From positions 1-61,870 of the forward strand of contig NZ_BAWN01000011.1 of assembly GCF_000696225.1 (NCBI RefSeq): a stretch of DNA of 61,870 nucleotides, read 5' to 3'. This DNA comes from Serpentinimonas barnesii. Lineage in GTDB: Bacteria; Pseudomonadota; Gammaproteobacteria; Burkholderiales; Burkholderiaceae_C. The position numbers were made by a program, and so were the translations under genes. The notes beneath the pieces are model-generated. The model saw nothing but the letters and a program-made list of their open reading frames with translations, had not been told where the DNA came from and did not search any database. Below are positions 50,361 to 60,012 of this stretch, one piece after another. Each line of letters starts with the position of its first letter. Position 1 is the first letter of the stretch.

Positions 50361-52724
50361 ATGACCGTCCACCTGCACCAGCACCACGAGCTGCTGGCCG
50401 AGCTGCCCAGCGCCGCGCACGAGGTGCTGCAAGGGGCCTGGCAGGAAGCGGCGCGCGCCATGTCGCCGCGCGGGCTCGACAACTACCTCAAAGGCGCGCT
50501 GGCGCTGCACCAGTTGGGCCGTGGCGAAGAGCTGGTGCTCAATTTCTTGCAGCAGATGCCGCAACTGGCGCGCGCCGTGGGCGAAGACGAAGTGCCCGGC
50601 GTGGTCAACTTCCTGCTGGCCATGGCCTCCAAAACCTCTGGCCAGGTGCTGGCGCTGATCGCCGCCAGCGCCCCCACGGTGGCCGAGCGCTTGGGCGACG
50701 CCACGCTGTTTCGCCAATACCTCAACGTGCTCGAACTGCTGCTGGCGCAGGCCCCGCACGGGCTGCGGCCGCTGCTGGGCCAGATCGAACGCCTGCTGGC
50801 GCAGCTCACGCTGGGCGGCTTGCGGCGCTGGGTGCAGTGGGGGGCCAAGGCGCACCGGGGCGACATCGAAGCGCAGGTGCGCTACTTCGGGCTGAGTAGC
50901 CCGGATGCGCTGGCGCTGTTGCAGCAAGAGCGCAAAGGCACGCTGCTGGTGGACGTGCAGCGGCGCCTGAACCGCTACCTTCGCGCGCTCTGGGGCCGCG
51001 ACTTCGTGCTGCGCCCCACGGCGGGCGACTACGAGCAGCGCACGGGGCAGCGCCCCTTCATCGAGCAGATGGTGATCCACCTGGCCGACGCCTACGACGA
51101 CCTGCCTGCCAACGGAGCCGACCCGGCCGTGTCCGCCATGGCGCTGTACCGCGCCGCAGCCGCGCACTGCGCCGCGCACCTGGTGCTGGGCGGTGCCGCC
51201 TTCGACGAACAGGGCCTGAGCGCGCTCGAGCGCGCCCTGATCGAGGCGGTCGAAGACGCCCGCATCGAGGCGCTGGCGATCCAGCGCTTTCCCCGGTTGC
51301 GCCAGCTTTGGCTGAGCCTGCACCCGAGCGCGCCCGAGGCCGACGCAGCGCCCAGCAGCGCCGGCGATCTGATCAACCGGCTGGCGCGCGCCTGGCTGCA
51401 AAACGACCCGCCCGACCCCCACCCCTGGGTGCAGCAGGGCCTGGCCTTGCTGGCGCAGTGGCCCGACCTGCACGACGCGCAACACAGCCGCGCCAGCGGC
51501 ATCGCGCTGGCCGCCAGCCTGGCCGAATGGATCGCCGTGGCCGGCTGGGCCCCCTTTTCGGCCCGCCTCGACGTGCAGCGCGCGCCCTACCGCGACGACA
51601 ACCGTTTCCTCTGGCAAGCCGCGCGCTACGACGAAACGCAGGCGCTGCAGGCGGCTTGGGACGCACGCCAACAGGTGCGGCGCAAAGTCAGCCTGATGGA
51701 GATGGTCAACGAAGTCAACAACGAATACGCGGGCGACGACGCGCAGGAAATCTGGACCCTTCCGACCGAATTCATGCTCGACCAAGAAGGTGTGAGCATC
51801 AACTCCCTGCTCGGGCAAACCGCGCTGCCCGACCCGGTGCACTACCCCGAGTGGGACTACACCATCCAGCTCAGCCGCCCGGCTTGGGTCACGCTGCAGG
51901 AGCGGCCCGTGAGCGGCTCCGACCCGGCCCCGGTCGATGCCGTGCTGGAGCAGCACCGGCCCTTGCTGGGGCGGCTCAAGCACCTGATCGAAGCCATGTC
52001 GCCGCAGGGCATGCAGCGCATCCGGCGCCTGCAAGACGGCGATGAGATCGACCTCGACCCCGCCATCCAGGCCCTGATCGACCTGCGCCTAGGCCAGCAG
52101 CCCGACCCGCGCATCATGATGCGGCGCCAGGTGCACCAGCGCGACTTGGCTCTGCTGGTGCTGCTCGACCTGTCGGAATCGGCCAACGAAAAGGTGCACG
52201 GCCAAGAGCAGACCGTGCTCGAACTCATGCGCGCCGCCAGCGCCATCTTGGCCGAGACCCTGACGCGCATCGGCGACCCCTTTGCCCTGCACGGTTTTTG
52301 CTCCGATGGCCGCCACGACGTGCACTACCTGCGCTGCAAAGACTTCGATCAGCCCTTCGACGCCGGGGCGCGCGCGCGCCTGGGGGGCCTTCAGGCGCGC
52401 TTCTCGACCCGCATGGGCGCGGCGCTGCGCCACGCGGGCGCGCAGTTGCGCCAGCGGCCGCAGAAAAAACGCCTGCTGCTGGTGATCACCGACGGCGAAC
52501 CGGCCGACCGCGACGTGCGCGACCCGCAGTACCTGCGCCACGACGCGCGCCGCGCCGTCGAAGAGTTGCAGCGCGAGGGCATCCAGACCTTTGGCCTCTC
52601 GCTCGACCCGCGCGCCGACACCTACGTGGAGCGCATCTTTGGTGCCCGCCACTACGCCGTGATCGACCGCATCGAGCGCCTGCCCGAGCGCCTGCCGCAG
52701 CTCTACCTGGGCCTGACGCGATGA
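50361..52724 (+). CDS. cbbO: RuBisCO activase adaptor CbbO
   Basis: 787 residues. Helical N-terminal part, then a C-terminal von Willebrand factor A domain with MIDAS motif [15 protein letters not shown] (Asp603), [14 protein letters not shown] and the final GLSLDPRAD. CbbO recruits CbbQ to RuBisCO. The ATG at 50361 is 18 bp after cbbQ. The stop overlaps the csoS1D start by 4 bases. Confidence 0.95.
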   Translation: MTVHLHQHHELLAELPSAAHEVLQGAWQEAARAMSPRGLDNYLKGALALHQLGRGEELVLNFLQQMPQLARAVGEDEVPGVVNFLLAMASKTSGQVLALIAASAPTVAERLGDATLFRQYLNVLELLLAQAPHGLRPLLGQIERLLAQLTLGGLRRWVQWGAKAHRGDIEAQVRYFGLSSPDALALLQQERKGTLLVDVQRRLNRYLRALWGRDFVLRPTAGDYEQRTGQRPFIEQMVIHLADAYDDLPANGADPAVSAMALYRAAAAHCAAHLVLGGAAFDEQGLSALERALIEAVEDARIEALAIQRFPRLRQLWLSLHPSAPEADAAPSSAGDLINRLARAWLQNDPPDPHPWVQQGLALLAQWPDLHDAQHSRASGIALAASLAEWIAVAGWAPFSARLDVQRAPYRDDNRFLWQAARYDETQALQAAWDARQQVRRKVSLMEMVNEVNNEYAGDDAQEIWTLPTEFMLDQEGVSINSLLGQTALPDPVHYPEWDYTIQLSRPAWVTLQERPVSGSDPAPVDAVLEQHRPLLGRLKHLIEAMSPQGMQRIRRLQDGDEIDLDPAIQALIDLRLGQQPDPRIMMRRQVHQRDLALLVLLDLSESANEKVHGQEQTVLELMRAASAILAETLTRIGDPFALHGFCSDGRHDVHYLRCKDFDQPFDAGARARLGGLQARFSTRMGAALRHAGAQLRQRPQKKRLLLVITDGEPADRDVRDPQYLRHDARRAVEELQREGIQTFGLSLDPRADTYVERIFGARHYAVIDRIERLPERLPQLYLGLTR

Positions 52725-53374
52725 GCCGCGCCGCCCCTGCGGTGTCGCTGCGCACCTACGTCATGATCGACTCCCTGCAGCCGCAACTGGCCTCCTACCT
52801 GGCCACGTCCTCGCAAGGCTTTTTGCCGGTGCCGGGCGACGCCTGCCTGTGGGTCGAGGTGGCACCCGGCATGGCGGTACACCGCCTGTCCGACATCGCG
52901 CTCAAGGGCAGCAACGTGCACATGGGCGAGCAGGTGGTGGAGCGCGCCTTTGGCTCCATGGAAATCCACTACCGCAACCAGAGCGAGGTGGCGCAAGCCG
53001 GCCAGCTCATCTTGAACCGGCTGGGCACGCGCGAGGCCGATCGGCTGCCCTGCCGCATCGCCTGGAGCGAGGTGATACGCGCCGTCACGCCCGACCACGC
53101 CACCCTGATCAACCGCCAGTTCCGCAAAGGCTCGATGCTGCTGCCGGGCAAGAGCATGTTCATTTTCGAGGTCGAACCGGCCGGCTATGTGGTCTATGCC
53201 GCCAACCAAGCCGAGAAAGCCGCCAACATCACCCTCATCGACGTGCGCCCCTTTGGCTCCTTTGGCCGCCTGACCATGATGGGCAGCGAAGCCGAGGCGC
53301 AGCAGGCGCTGGAAGCGGCCGAGCGCGCGGTCGAAACCCTCAACCAACAGTGCGCCGCCACCGGGGAGGCCTAA
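52721..53374 (+). CDS. csoS1D: Tandem-BMC shell protein CsoS1D
   Basis: 217 residues with two fused BMC domains, each BMC-T type: domain 1 ~12-95 ([35 protein letters not shown]) and domain 2 ~105-210 ([23 protein letters not shown] ... [36 protein letters not shown]). CsoS1D trimers stack into a gated pore proposed to pass RuBP and 3-PGA. Coupled to cbbO by ATGA overlap. Confidence 0.95.
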   Translation: MSRAAPAVSLRTYVMIDSLQPQLASYLATSSQGFLPVPGDACLWVEVAPGMAVHRLSDIALKGSNVHMGEQVVERAFGSMEIHYRNQSEVAQAGQLILNRLGTREADRLPCRIAWSEVIRAVTPDHATLINRQFRKGSMLLPGKSMFIFEVEPAGYVVYAANQAEKAANITLIDVRPFGSFGRLTMMGSEAEAQQALEAAERAVETLNQQCAATGEA

Positions 53375-53378
53375 AGCC

Positions 53379-54185
53379 ATGCAAGTCGATACCGCCGCCA
53401 AGCGGCTCTTGTTTCACACCGTGCGCGTCGATACCGTGCTGGCCGATGGCAGCCTGGGTTCGGGCACCGCTTTCGTGATCGAGCACCAGCACCCCAAGGG
53501 GCGGGCGCGCTTTGTCGTCACGAATCGGCACCTGGTCGAGGGGGTGCAGCGCGGCGCGCTGGTGTTTACGCTGGCGCAGGACGGCCAGCCGGCGATCGGG
53601 CAGCGCTTCCAGATCGACATCGAGCAGTTCCCGCAAGCCTGGTTCCTGCACCCAGACGAATCGGTCGATCTGGCGCTGGTGCCGCTGCGCCCGCTGCTGG
53701 AAGCGGCCGAGGCGCGCGGGGCGCAGCTCTACGTGCAGGCCATAGACACCCGACACATCCCCGACGCGGCCGCTTGCTCTGCCTTCGATGCGCTCGAAGA
53801 GGTGCTGTTCGTCGGCTACCCGAGCGGGGTCTGGGACCAGTTCAACGCCCTGCCCATTCTGCGCCGGGGCAGCACCGCCACTGCGGCCGAACTCGATTTC
53901 GAGGGCCGGCCCGAGTTCTTGATCGACGCCGCGGTCTATCCCGGCTCCAGCGGCTCGCCGGTGTTTGTGCGCCGCAGCAACACCAGCCAAGAAGCGCCTT
54001 GGTTCGTGGGCGTGGTGGCGGCGGTGTTTTTCCGCGAAGAAGCCAGCCGCCTGGTGCCGCTGCCGGTGCCCGCCAGCCAAGGCGGCACGGTGCTGGGCAG
54101 CGAGATGATCGACCTCGGGCTGGTGATCAAGGCCAGCGCGGTGCGCGTGCTGATCGAGGCCTACCTCAAGCGCTGGCTCGATTGA
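53379..54185 (+). CDS. Cytoplasmic trypsin-like serine protease at the end of the cso operon
   Basis: 268 residues, chymotrypsin fold. Catalytic triad: His51 (VTNRHLVEG), Asp97 (ESVDLALVP), Ser191 (PGSSGSPVF, GxSGxP). No signal peptide and no PDZ domain, so it is cytoplasmic. It starts 4 bp after csoS1D, with the same strand and codon use, so co-transcription is near certain by spacing. I know of no standard carboxysome operon with an S1 protease in this position. Possible roles: CsoS2 or CsoSCA processing, turnover of shell or activase, or an unrelated passenger. The function is inference; the fold is clear. Confidence 0.85.
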   Translation: MQVDTAAKRLLFHTVRVDTVLADGSLGSGTAFVIEHQHPKGRARFVVTNRHLVEGVQRGALVFTLAQDGQPAIGQRFQIDIEQFPQAWFLHPDESVDLALVPLRPLLEAAEARGAQLYVQAIDTRHIPDAAACSAFDALEEVLFVGYPSGVWDQFNALPILRRGSTATAAELDFEGRPEFLIDAAVYPGSSGSPVFVRRSNTSQEAPWFVGVVAAVFFREEASRLVPLPVPASQGGTVLGSEMIDLGLVIKASAVRVLIEAYLKRWLD

Positions 54186-54227
54186 CCGGCTGCGGCGCGT
54201 GCAGCCAAAACCGGCGATACTTGCGCC

Positions 54228-54521
54228 ATGATCCCGCTCGAACAGGCCGTGCGCGCCTCCACGGTGTTGTCTGCCATCACGCAGCGCGTGGCGCAGTCGC
54301 AGCAGTTGCTGCGGTTGACGCTGCCCTTGTTGCCACCCCCGCTGCGCGATCAGGTGGCAGCCGGCCCGCTCGACGACGGCGTCTGGTGTGTGCTGGTCAA
54401 CAACCCAGCCGTGGCCAGCAAGCTGCGCCAGCTCGCCCCCACCTTGCTCCAAGCCTTGCAAGGCAGTGGGCAGCCGGTGGCCTCGCTGCGCATCAAGGTG
54501 CGTCAACACGCGGCAGGCTGA
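54228..54521 (+). CDS. DUF721/DciA-like small protein
   Basis: 97 residues. LEQAVRASTVLSAITQRVAQSQQLLRLTLPLLPPPLRDQVAAGPLDDG, then NNPAVASKLRQLAPTLLQALQ and LRIKV, resembles the KH-like DciA/DUF721 family (replicative helicase loader). ATG 54228; 42 bp after the protease. The 3' end overlaps the convergent hoxJ by 29 bases. Confidence 0.7.
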   Translation: MIPLEQAVRASTVLSAITQRVAQSQQLLRLTLPLLPPPLRDQVAAGPLDDGVWCVLVNNPAVASKLRQLAPTLLQALQGSGQPVASLRIKVRQHAAG

Positions 54522-55869
54522 GCTCGAACTCGGCCCCGGCGTGGGCGCTGTTGCGCCCGCTCAACTGGCCGCCGTGTTCTTCGACGATGCCGTAGCTGAT
54601 CGACAGCCCCAGCCCCGTCCCCTGCCCGACCGGCTTGGTGGTGAAAAACGGGTCGAAAATGCGCGACAGGTGTTCGGGCGCGATGCCGGCTCCGCCGTCG
54701 AGCACGGTCACCCGCACCTGGCTCGCGTCGGCCACCGCGCTGATTTCAACCCAACGCCGCGCGGGCGGCTGCGTGGCCACGGCATAACAGGCGTTTTGCA
54801 ACAGGTTCATCAGCACCTGCTGCAGTTGACCCGCACTGCCTTGAACCGGCAGCGCCGTGTCAGGGCGCTGCCAGCGCAGGGGCACCGGCTCCGGCTGCCC
54901 CTTTTGCACCCACTCGATGGCGCGCTCGATCACCCCGGCCAGCTCCAGCGGCTGGCGCTCCTGGCGGTCCATGGCCGAGAACCGCTTGAGCCCTTGCACG
55001 ATGTCGGCGGTGCGCTGCGCGCCCTCCAGCGTGCCCGCCATCAAATCGGGCAGGTCGCTCAACAGGTGGTCGATGCGCAACTGCTGGCGCAAGGCACGCA
55101 GCTCGGCCTCGGGCCGCTGCCCGTGCACCGCGCCCAGATAGCTTTGCAAGCGGCTGCCGTATTTTTGCAGCGCGTGGGTGTTGCCCAGCACGAAGCTGAT
55201 GGGGTTGTTGAGCTCGTGCGCCACCCCGGCCACCAATTGCCCGAGCGAGGCCATTTTTTCGGAGTGCAGCAGCTGCTGCTGGGTGCGCTTGAGCGCCGCA
55301 TGCGCCGCCTGCAGCTCCTGGTAGGCGCGCTTGAGTTCGCCGGTTTGGCGCCCCACCCATACCGTGCCCAAGCGGCGCCGCGCGCCCCCTAGGCGCGGGG
55401 TGCAACTGGCGTCTACCGACAGCGGCTGCCCGTGCCGGTCGAGCAGGTTGAGCTCAATCACCACGCCCTGCCCAGCGCTGCTCTGCATGGCCCATTGCGC
55501 CCGCTCTTGGCTGGCCTCATCGGCCAGCAAGCACGCCACCGGCTGGCCGATCAACTCGGCTTCGCAGCCCCCCACCAGCTCGCACAAGGCGCGGTTGACT
55601 TGCTCGATGCGCCCGCTGCGGTCGCACACCACCAGCACGTCCGACATCGACGCCATCACGCTGGCGATGAACTGCTGCTGCAGCTCCAGTTCGGCGTTTT
55701 TATGCTCCAGCTTGACCTCGTCGTCGATCAACTGGGTGTAGACCTGCTCCATTTTCTGGATCACATCCAGCCAAGCCGTTTCGTCTATGCCCTCCAGCGA
55801 GCTGGGGCGGTCGAGGCTGCTGCGCGGGTCGGGCAGCGGGCGGGTGGGCAAGGGGTGGCGCGATGCCAT
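54493..55869 (-). CDS. hoxJ: Histidine kinase of the H2-sensing system (HoxJ-like)
   Basis: 458 residues. Coiled coil, PAS domain (~65-180, SDVLVVCDRSGRIEQVNRALCELVG), HisKA with VAHELNNP (His218), and HATPase_c (GGAGIAPEHLSRIFDPFFTTKPVGQGTGLGLS). In Ralstonia-type systems, HoxJ is switched off when the regulatory hydrogenase sees H2. It is last in the hoxA-B-C-J run. ATG 55869 is chosen; TTG 55884 is possible, with no good ribosome-binding site for either. Confidence 0.9.
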   Translation of the reverse strand: MASRHPLPTRPLPDPRSSLDRPSSLEGIDETAWLDVIQKMEQVYTQLIDDEVKLEHKNAELELQQQFIASVMASMSDVLVVCDRSGRIEQVNRALCELVGGCEAELIGQPVACLLADEASQERAQWAMQSSAGQGVVIELNLLDRHGQPLSVDASCTPRLGGARRRLGTVWVGRQTGELKRAYQELQAAHAALKRTQQQLLHSEKMASLGQLVAGVAHELNNPISFVLGNTHALQKYGSRLQSYLGAVHGQRPEAELRALRQQLRIDHLLSDLPDLMAGTLEGAQRTADIVQGLKRFSAMDRQERQPLELAGVIERAIEWVQKGQPEPVPLRWQRPDTALPVQGSAGQLQQVLMNLLQNACYAVATQPPARRWVEISAVADASQVRVTVLDGGAGIAPEHLSRIFDPFFTTKPVGQGTGLGLSISYGIVEEHGGQLSGRNSAHAGAEFELSLPRVDAP

Positions 55870-55884
55870 GAGCGGGCCCTGCAA

Positions 55885-57360
55885 TCAGTGCACCGTGCAG
55901 ACCATGCACGGGTCAAACGAGCGCACGATGTGCTGCACCGCCACCGGCGTGTCTTCACCTGGCCGCACCGGCGCGCCGACCAGCGCCTGCTCCAAGGCGC
56001 CGGGCACAGCGGCGGCGTCGCGCGGCGAGAAGTTCCAGCTCGTGGGGGCCACGATCTGGTAATTGCTGATGCGGCCCTGCTGCAGCACCACCCAATGCCC
56101 GAGGCTGCCGCGCGCGGCCTCGGTTAAGCCCAAGCCCCGGCCTTCTTCGGGCAGCGGGGCCGGGATGCAAAACGGCGCGCCGGGGCGGATGGCGCGCAAC
56201 CACTGCTCCATCTGCGGCAACACCTGCGCCAGCTCGAGCGCGCGCGCCAACACCCGCGTCAGCACCGTGCAGCCGTGTTGCGCCACCGCCTCGCGCAGCA
56301 GGGGCTGGCCCGCCACCAACTGGCGCGCCAGGGCACCCGTCTCCACCACCTGCCCGGCCCAGCGCGGGGCCTTGTTCCAGGTGTAGGCATCGGCCTTGTC
56401 GGGCGCCGGGCGCGTGAGCCCGCTCCAGGGGTGCCGCGCCACCGGCTCGCCGGCACGGCCCGATTCGAGCCAACTGCGGCTGGCGTCTTCGCTGATGGCA
56501 TCGGTGTCTAGGCCCAGCACCTGCGCGCCGGTGGGCTGCATCTGCCAGACCCCAGCCGGCAGCGCCAACGTGCCGTCAGGCTGCGGGTAGGTGCCGTAGC
56601 TCAGGCAGCGCCCTGGGCCCGGCCCCAAGCCCGCCAGCCCGGTGTCGCGCGCCAGCGTGAGGAAAAAACGCAGGTCGCCGGCCTCGGGTTGGCGGGCATG
56701 CCAGCGCCACAGCGCATCGAGGCTGTCGATGGCATTGACCCGCTCCAGCGCGTCGGCAAACAGGTGCTGCTCCAAAAAGGCGCGCCATTCGCGCAATTTG
56801 GCCTGCAGGCGCAGCCGCTCGGCGGCGTCGATGGCGCGCGCGCTGCCGCCGGGCTCGATGGACTGGGTGTGCGGCCACTTGCCGCCCAAGGTGCCCAACA
56901 AGGTAAAGGCACGCTGGCGCGCCGCCAGCGCCACCTGCGTTTGCGCGCCGCGTTCGGGCAGGAAGCGGCGCTGCGCCTCACCGTGCCAGGGCCGGTCGGC
57001 GTACACCGGCCGGCAGAAGTCGGGCATGAAGAAGGCGTAGAAATGCGTCAGGTGGTCGGCCAGGTTTTCGGTCGCCAGCATCAGGTTGATGGCGTGCTGG
57101 CCGTTGGGCGGCGGCACCACCCCAGCCAGATCGGCCAGCGCACGCGCCGCCGCCACCGACTGCGAGACCGAGCAAATGCCGCAGATGCGCGGCACCAGCA
57201 CCAGTGCGTCGTGCGCCACCTTGCCTTGCAATATCTGCTCAAAGCCGCGGTACATGGGCGCGTTCACGTGCGCCGCGCACACTTGGCCGTCGGCCACGTC
57301 GAGCGTGACCTCAAGGTCGCCCTCGACGCGGTTGAAGGGGCCTACGATCAAGCGGCTCAT
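55885..57360 (-). CDS. hoxC: Regulatory [NiFe] hydrogenase large subunit (HoxC/HupV-like)
   Basis: 491 residues. The proximal Ni-binding motif is RICGIC (Cys60, Cys63) and the distal motif is DPCMVC (Cys485, Cys488). The protein ends at the next His (His491) without the C-terminal tail that energy-converting hydrogenases lose by proteolysis. This is the known hallmark of H2-sensing HoxC. ATG 57360, 7 bp after hoxB. Confidence 0.94.
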   Translation of the reverse strand: MSRLIVGPFNRVEGDLEVTLDVADGQVCAAHVNAPMYRGFEQILQGKVAHDALVLVPRICGICSVSQSVAAARALADLAGVVPPPNGQHAINLMLATENLADHLTHFYAFFMPDFCRPVYADRPWHGEAQRRFLPERGAQTQVALAARQRAFTLLGTLGGKWPHTQSIEPGGSARAIDAAERLRLQAKLREWRAFLEQHLFADALERVNAIDSLDALWRWHARQPEAGDLRFFLTLARDTGLAGLGPGPGRCLSYGTYPQPDGTLALPAGVWQMQPTGAQVLGLDTDAISEDASRSWLESGRAGEPVARHPWSGLTRPAPDKADAYTWNKAPRWAGQVVETGALARQLVAGQPLLREAVAQHGCTVLTRVLARALELAQVLPQMEQWLRAIRPGAPFCIPAPLPEEGRGLGLTEAARGSLGHWVVLQQGRISNYQIVAPTSWNFSPRDAAAVPGALEQALVGAPVRPGEDTPVAVQHIVRSFDPCMVCTVH

Positions 57361-57367
57361 ATTTTGA

Positions 57368-58363
57368 CTACTTTGTGCGCGTGCGCCGCAGCGCCGGCTT
57401 TTGCACCAAGTGGTCGGCCACGGCGTTGTCGCGCACGCGCTTGGGCGTGGCGCTTTTTGAGAGCGAGGCCAGCGCAATGAACCAGGCCTTGGGCATGTCG
57501 GTCGGCAGACCGATCGGGATGCCGGCGAACTTGGGCGTTTGGTCAAAGGCGTGGCCGGGCTCCTGGAAGCCCGGCTCGGTGCAGGCGATGCAGGCGTAGC
57601 CGCCGCGGGTGCAACTGCCCTCGCCGTTCCAGAGCCGGATGTTGCAGTCGGCGTGCACCTGGGTGCCCTTGCAGCCCATGTGCTCCATCATGCAGCCAAG
57701 GTCGGAGGGTTTTTCGGCGCTGGCCTTGAACTCGTAGTATTCGTTGCGGGTGCAGCCGTGGTGCACCAGTTGGTCGGCGTAAAAGCGTGGCCGCGCCAGC
57801 GTGTCGAGGTCGGCTGCAGCCAGTTCGCCCGCCGCCAGCGCCGCCAAGGTGTCGAGCACCCAGCTCGGGTGCGTGGGGCAACCGGCAACGTTGATCACCG
57901 GCAGGCCGCTGGCGCTGCGAAAGTCGGCCCCCAGCAGGCCGCCGGGGCGCTCGTCCTCGTATTGCAGGCCGCAGGCGTCGGTGGGGTTGTCGCCCGCCGC
58001 CGTGACGCCACCCCAGGCCGCGCAACTGCCCACCGCCACCACATGGCGCGCGCGCGCGGCCAGGCGGCGCACCCAATCGATCATAGTCACACCCGTGCCC
58101 GCCAGCACATGAAAACGCCCCGTGCCGTTGGGGCCGCGCAGCAGCGAGCCCTCAATGCACAGCGCATCGAGCGGCTGGCGGCCATCAGCGCAGCGCTGCA
58201 GCAGCTCCAGCACCTCGGCCCCGCTGGCCAGCGAGAGCGAGGGGTGCCAGAGCAGCTCGATCCCGGCGGCGCGCAGGTGCGCATGAAAGTCGGGGGTGTC
58301 GGCGCACAGCAGCGACATGCTGCAGCCGCCACAACCGCCCGCTTGCAGCCAGAGCACGTTCAT
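57368..58363 (-). CDS. hoxB: Regulatory [NiFe] hydrogenase small subunit (HoxB/HupU-like)
   Basis: 331 residues. GGCGGCSMS (Cys11, Cys14), VGSCAAWGG, AGCPTHPSW and the C-terminal cluster region (CTRNEYYEFKAS..CMMEHMGCKGTQVHADCNIRLWNGEGSCTRGG) are FeS-binding. It lacks a twin-arginine signal peptide, as expected for a cytoplasmic H2 sensor. Start overlaps the hoxA stop by 4 bases. Forms the heterodimer with HoxC. Confidence 0.94.
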   Translation of the reverse strand: MNVLWLQAGGCGGCSMSLLCADTPDFHAHLRAAGIELLWHPSLSLASGAEVLELLQRCADGRQPLDALCIEGSLLRGPNGTGRFHVLAGTGVTMIDWVRRLAARARHVVAVGSCAAWGGVTAAGDNPTDACGLQYEDERPGGLLGADFRSASGLPVINVAGCPTHPSWVLDTLAALAAGELAAADLDTLARPRFYADQLVHHGCTRNEYYEFKASAEKPSDLGCMMEHMGCKGTQVHADCNIRLWNGEGSCTRGGYACIACTEPGFQEPGHAFDQTPKFAGIPIGLPTDMPKAWFIALASLSKSATPKRVRDNAVADHLVQKPALRRTRTK

Positions 58364-59829
58364 GGGCTGGGCTCCAGCCCAAAGCGTTGGATTTTGCTGC
58401 GCAGGCCCACGCGCGACAGCCCCAGCTCCTGCGCCGCACGGGTTTTGTTCCAGCGCTGGCGCAGCAGCGTTTCGCGCAGCAGCATGGCCTCGATCACTTC
58501 GAGCCGCTGCACCAAGGTGCCGCTGCTAGGCATCAGCGCCGCCAGTTGGGCCGCCGCGCTGCCCGCGCGCTGGCCTTGCAGCACGCGCGGCGAGAAGGCC
58601 TCGGGCAGCAAGCGCTGGCCGTCGTGCAAGGCCAGCGCCCGCGCAAGCTCGTTGCGCAGCTCGCGGATGTTGCCTGGCCAGGGGTAGGCGAGCAGGCAGG
58701 CCAGGGTGGCGTCGGGCAAATCGGGGACCGGGCGGCCCAGTTCGAGCGCCACTTGCTGCAGCAGGTGCTGCGCGATCGGCCCAATGTCGGCCACGCGCTC
58801 GCGCAGCGGCGGCACGGTCAGCGTCACGGGCGCCAGGCGGTAGTACAAATCTTGGCGAAACAGACCCTCATGCACGCGCTGCTCGAGCTCGCGGTGGGTG
58901 GCGGCGAGCACGCGCACATCGACCGGCAGAGGGCGCGCCGCCCCGACGGGCCGCACCTCGCCCTCTTGCAGCACGCGCAGCAACTTGACCTGGAAGGCGG
59001 CCGAGGTCTCGCCGATTTCGTCCAGAAACACGGTGCCGCCGTGGGCGCGCTGGAACAGCCCGACGTGGTCTTCGTAGGCCCCGGTGAAGGCGCCGCGCTT
59101 GTGGCCAAACAGCTCCGACTCCAGCAGCGTGTCGGGAATGGCGGCGCAGTTTTCCACCACGAACGGCCCGTTCGCGCGCGGCGAGGCGTAGTGGATGGCG
59201 CGCGCCAGCAGCTCTTTGCCGGTGCCGGATTCACCCAGCACCAACACCGACAAATCGCAGCGCGCCACCCGCGCCGCCACGGCGCACACGCCATCGAGCG
59301 GGCTGCCGGGTGCGCGCACGATGCGCTCGAAACCAAACACCTGCTGCACCTGCTGCTGGCGCTGGCTGGCGCGCTGGCGCAGCGCTGGGGTGCTGGTGCG
59401 CAGCTCCAAGTCTAGGCGCGCGGTCTGGCGCTGCAGCGCTTGCGCCTCGACCGCGTTGCGCACCGAGTCGAGCAGGTGGTCGGGCGCCCAAGGCTTGAGC
59501 AGGTACTGGTAGATGCCGGCTTCATTGATGCCGGCCACGATGTCCTGGCTCTCGGTGTAGCCCGAGACAATCATGCGCACCGTCTCGGGCCAGCGCTGGC
59601 GCACCTCTTTCAGGAAGGCCACCCCCGAGAGGCCCGGCATGCGCTGGTCGCACAACACCACCGCCACCGGCTCGCGCTCCAGCAGGGCACGCGCCTGCTC
59701 GGCGCTGCCGGCGGTGAGCACCCGAAACTCCTCGTCCAAGGTGCGGCGAATCGCCTCTTGCGAGCGCGTTTCGTCATCGACCACCAGCACGGTGGGCTCT
59801 GGGCTGCGGGGCAAAAGCGGCGAAGTCAA
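58360..59829 (-). CDS. hoxA: Sigma-54-dependent response regulator HoxA
   Basis: 489 residues. Receiver domain with phospho-acceptor Asp61 (VLCDQRMPG), AAA+ domain with GESGTGKE (199-206) and GAFTGA (246-251, sigma-54 contact), and a C-terminal Fis-type helix-turn-helix (TRAAQELGLSRVGLRSKIQRFG). Activates hydrogenase genes on H2. No structural hydrogenase genes are in this window, so its targets lie outside. First gene of hoxABCJ. Confidence 0.95.
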   Translation of the reverse strand: MTSPLLPRSPEPTVLVVDDETRSQEAIRRTLDEEFRVLTAGSAEQARALLEREPVAVVLCDQRMPGLSGVAFLKEVRQRWPETVRMIVSGYTESQDIVAGINEAGIYQYLLKPWAPDHLLDSVRNAVEAQALQRQTARLDLELRTSTPALRQRASQRQQQVQQVFGFERIVRAPGSPLDGVCAVAARVARCDLSVLVLGESGTGKELLARAIHYASPRANGPFVVENCAAIPDTLLESELFGHKRGAFTGAYEDHVGLFQRAHGGTVFLDEIGETSAAFQVKLLRVLQEGEVRPVGAARPLPVDVRVLAATHRELEQRVHEGLFRQDLYYRLAPVTLTVPPLRERVADIGPIAQHLLQQVALELGRPVPDLPDATLACLLAYPWPGNIRELRNELARALALHDGQRLLPEAFSPRVLQGQRAGSAAAQLAALMPSSGTLVQRLEVIEAMLLRETLLRQRWNKTRAAQELGLSRVGLRSKIQRFGLEPSP

Positions 59830-60012
59830 AGAGGGAATCCGATCAGCAACAAGGGGGCGTGGGGGCCATTGTAGGCAACTGCCGTGCGCCTGCTTGCATC
59901 AGGGTCGGCGCGGATTGTTTGCGCTGCAGCCGGTGGCGGACGGCTGCTTGAAATGCTGCACAATCTCCCGGTTCCACCCTTCATTCATCACTCAGAGAGG
60001 AGCCCCCGCGCC

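Noticed and set aside
49053-52034. 993-codon open frame antisense to mcdB, cbbQ and cbbO
   Set aside because: High-GC codon mirroring opens long opposite frames; the translated product is His/Gln/Arg/Gly-rich low-complexity and matches nothing, while the sense frame has clear domains.
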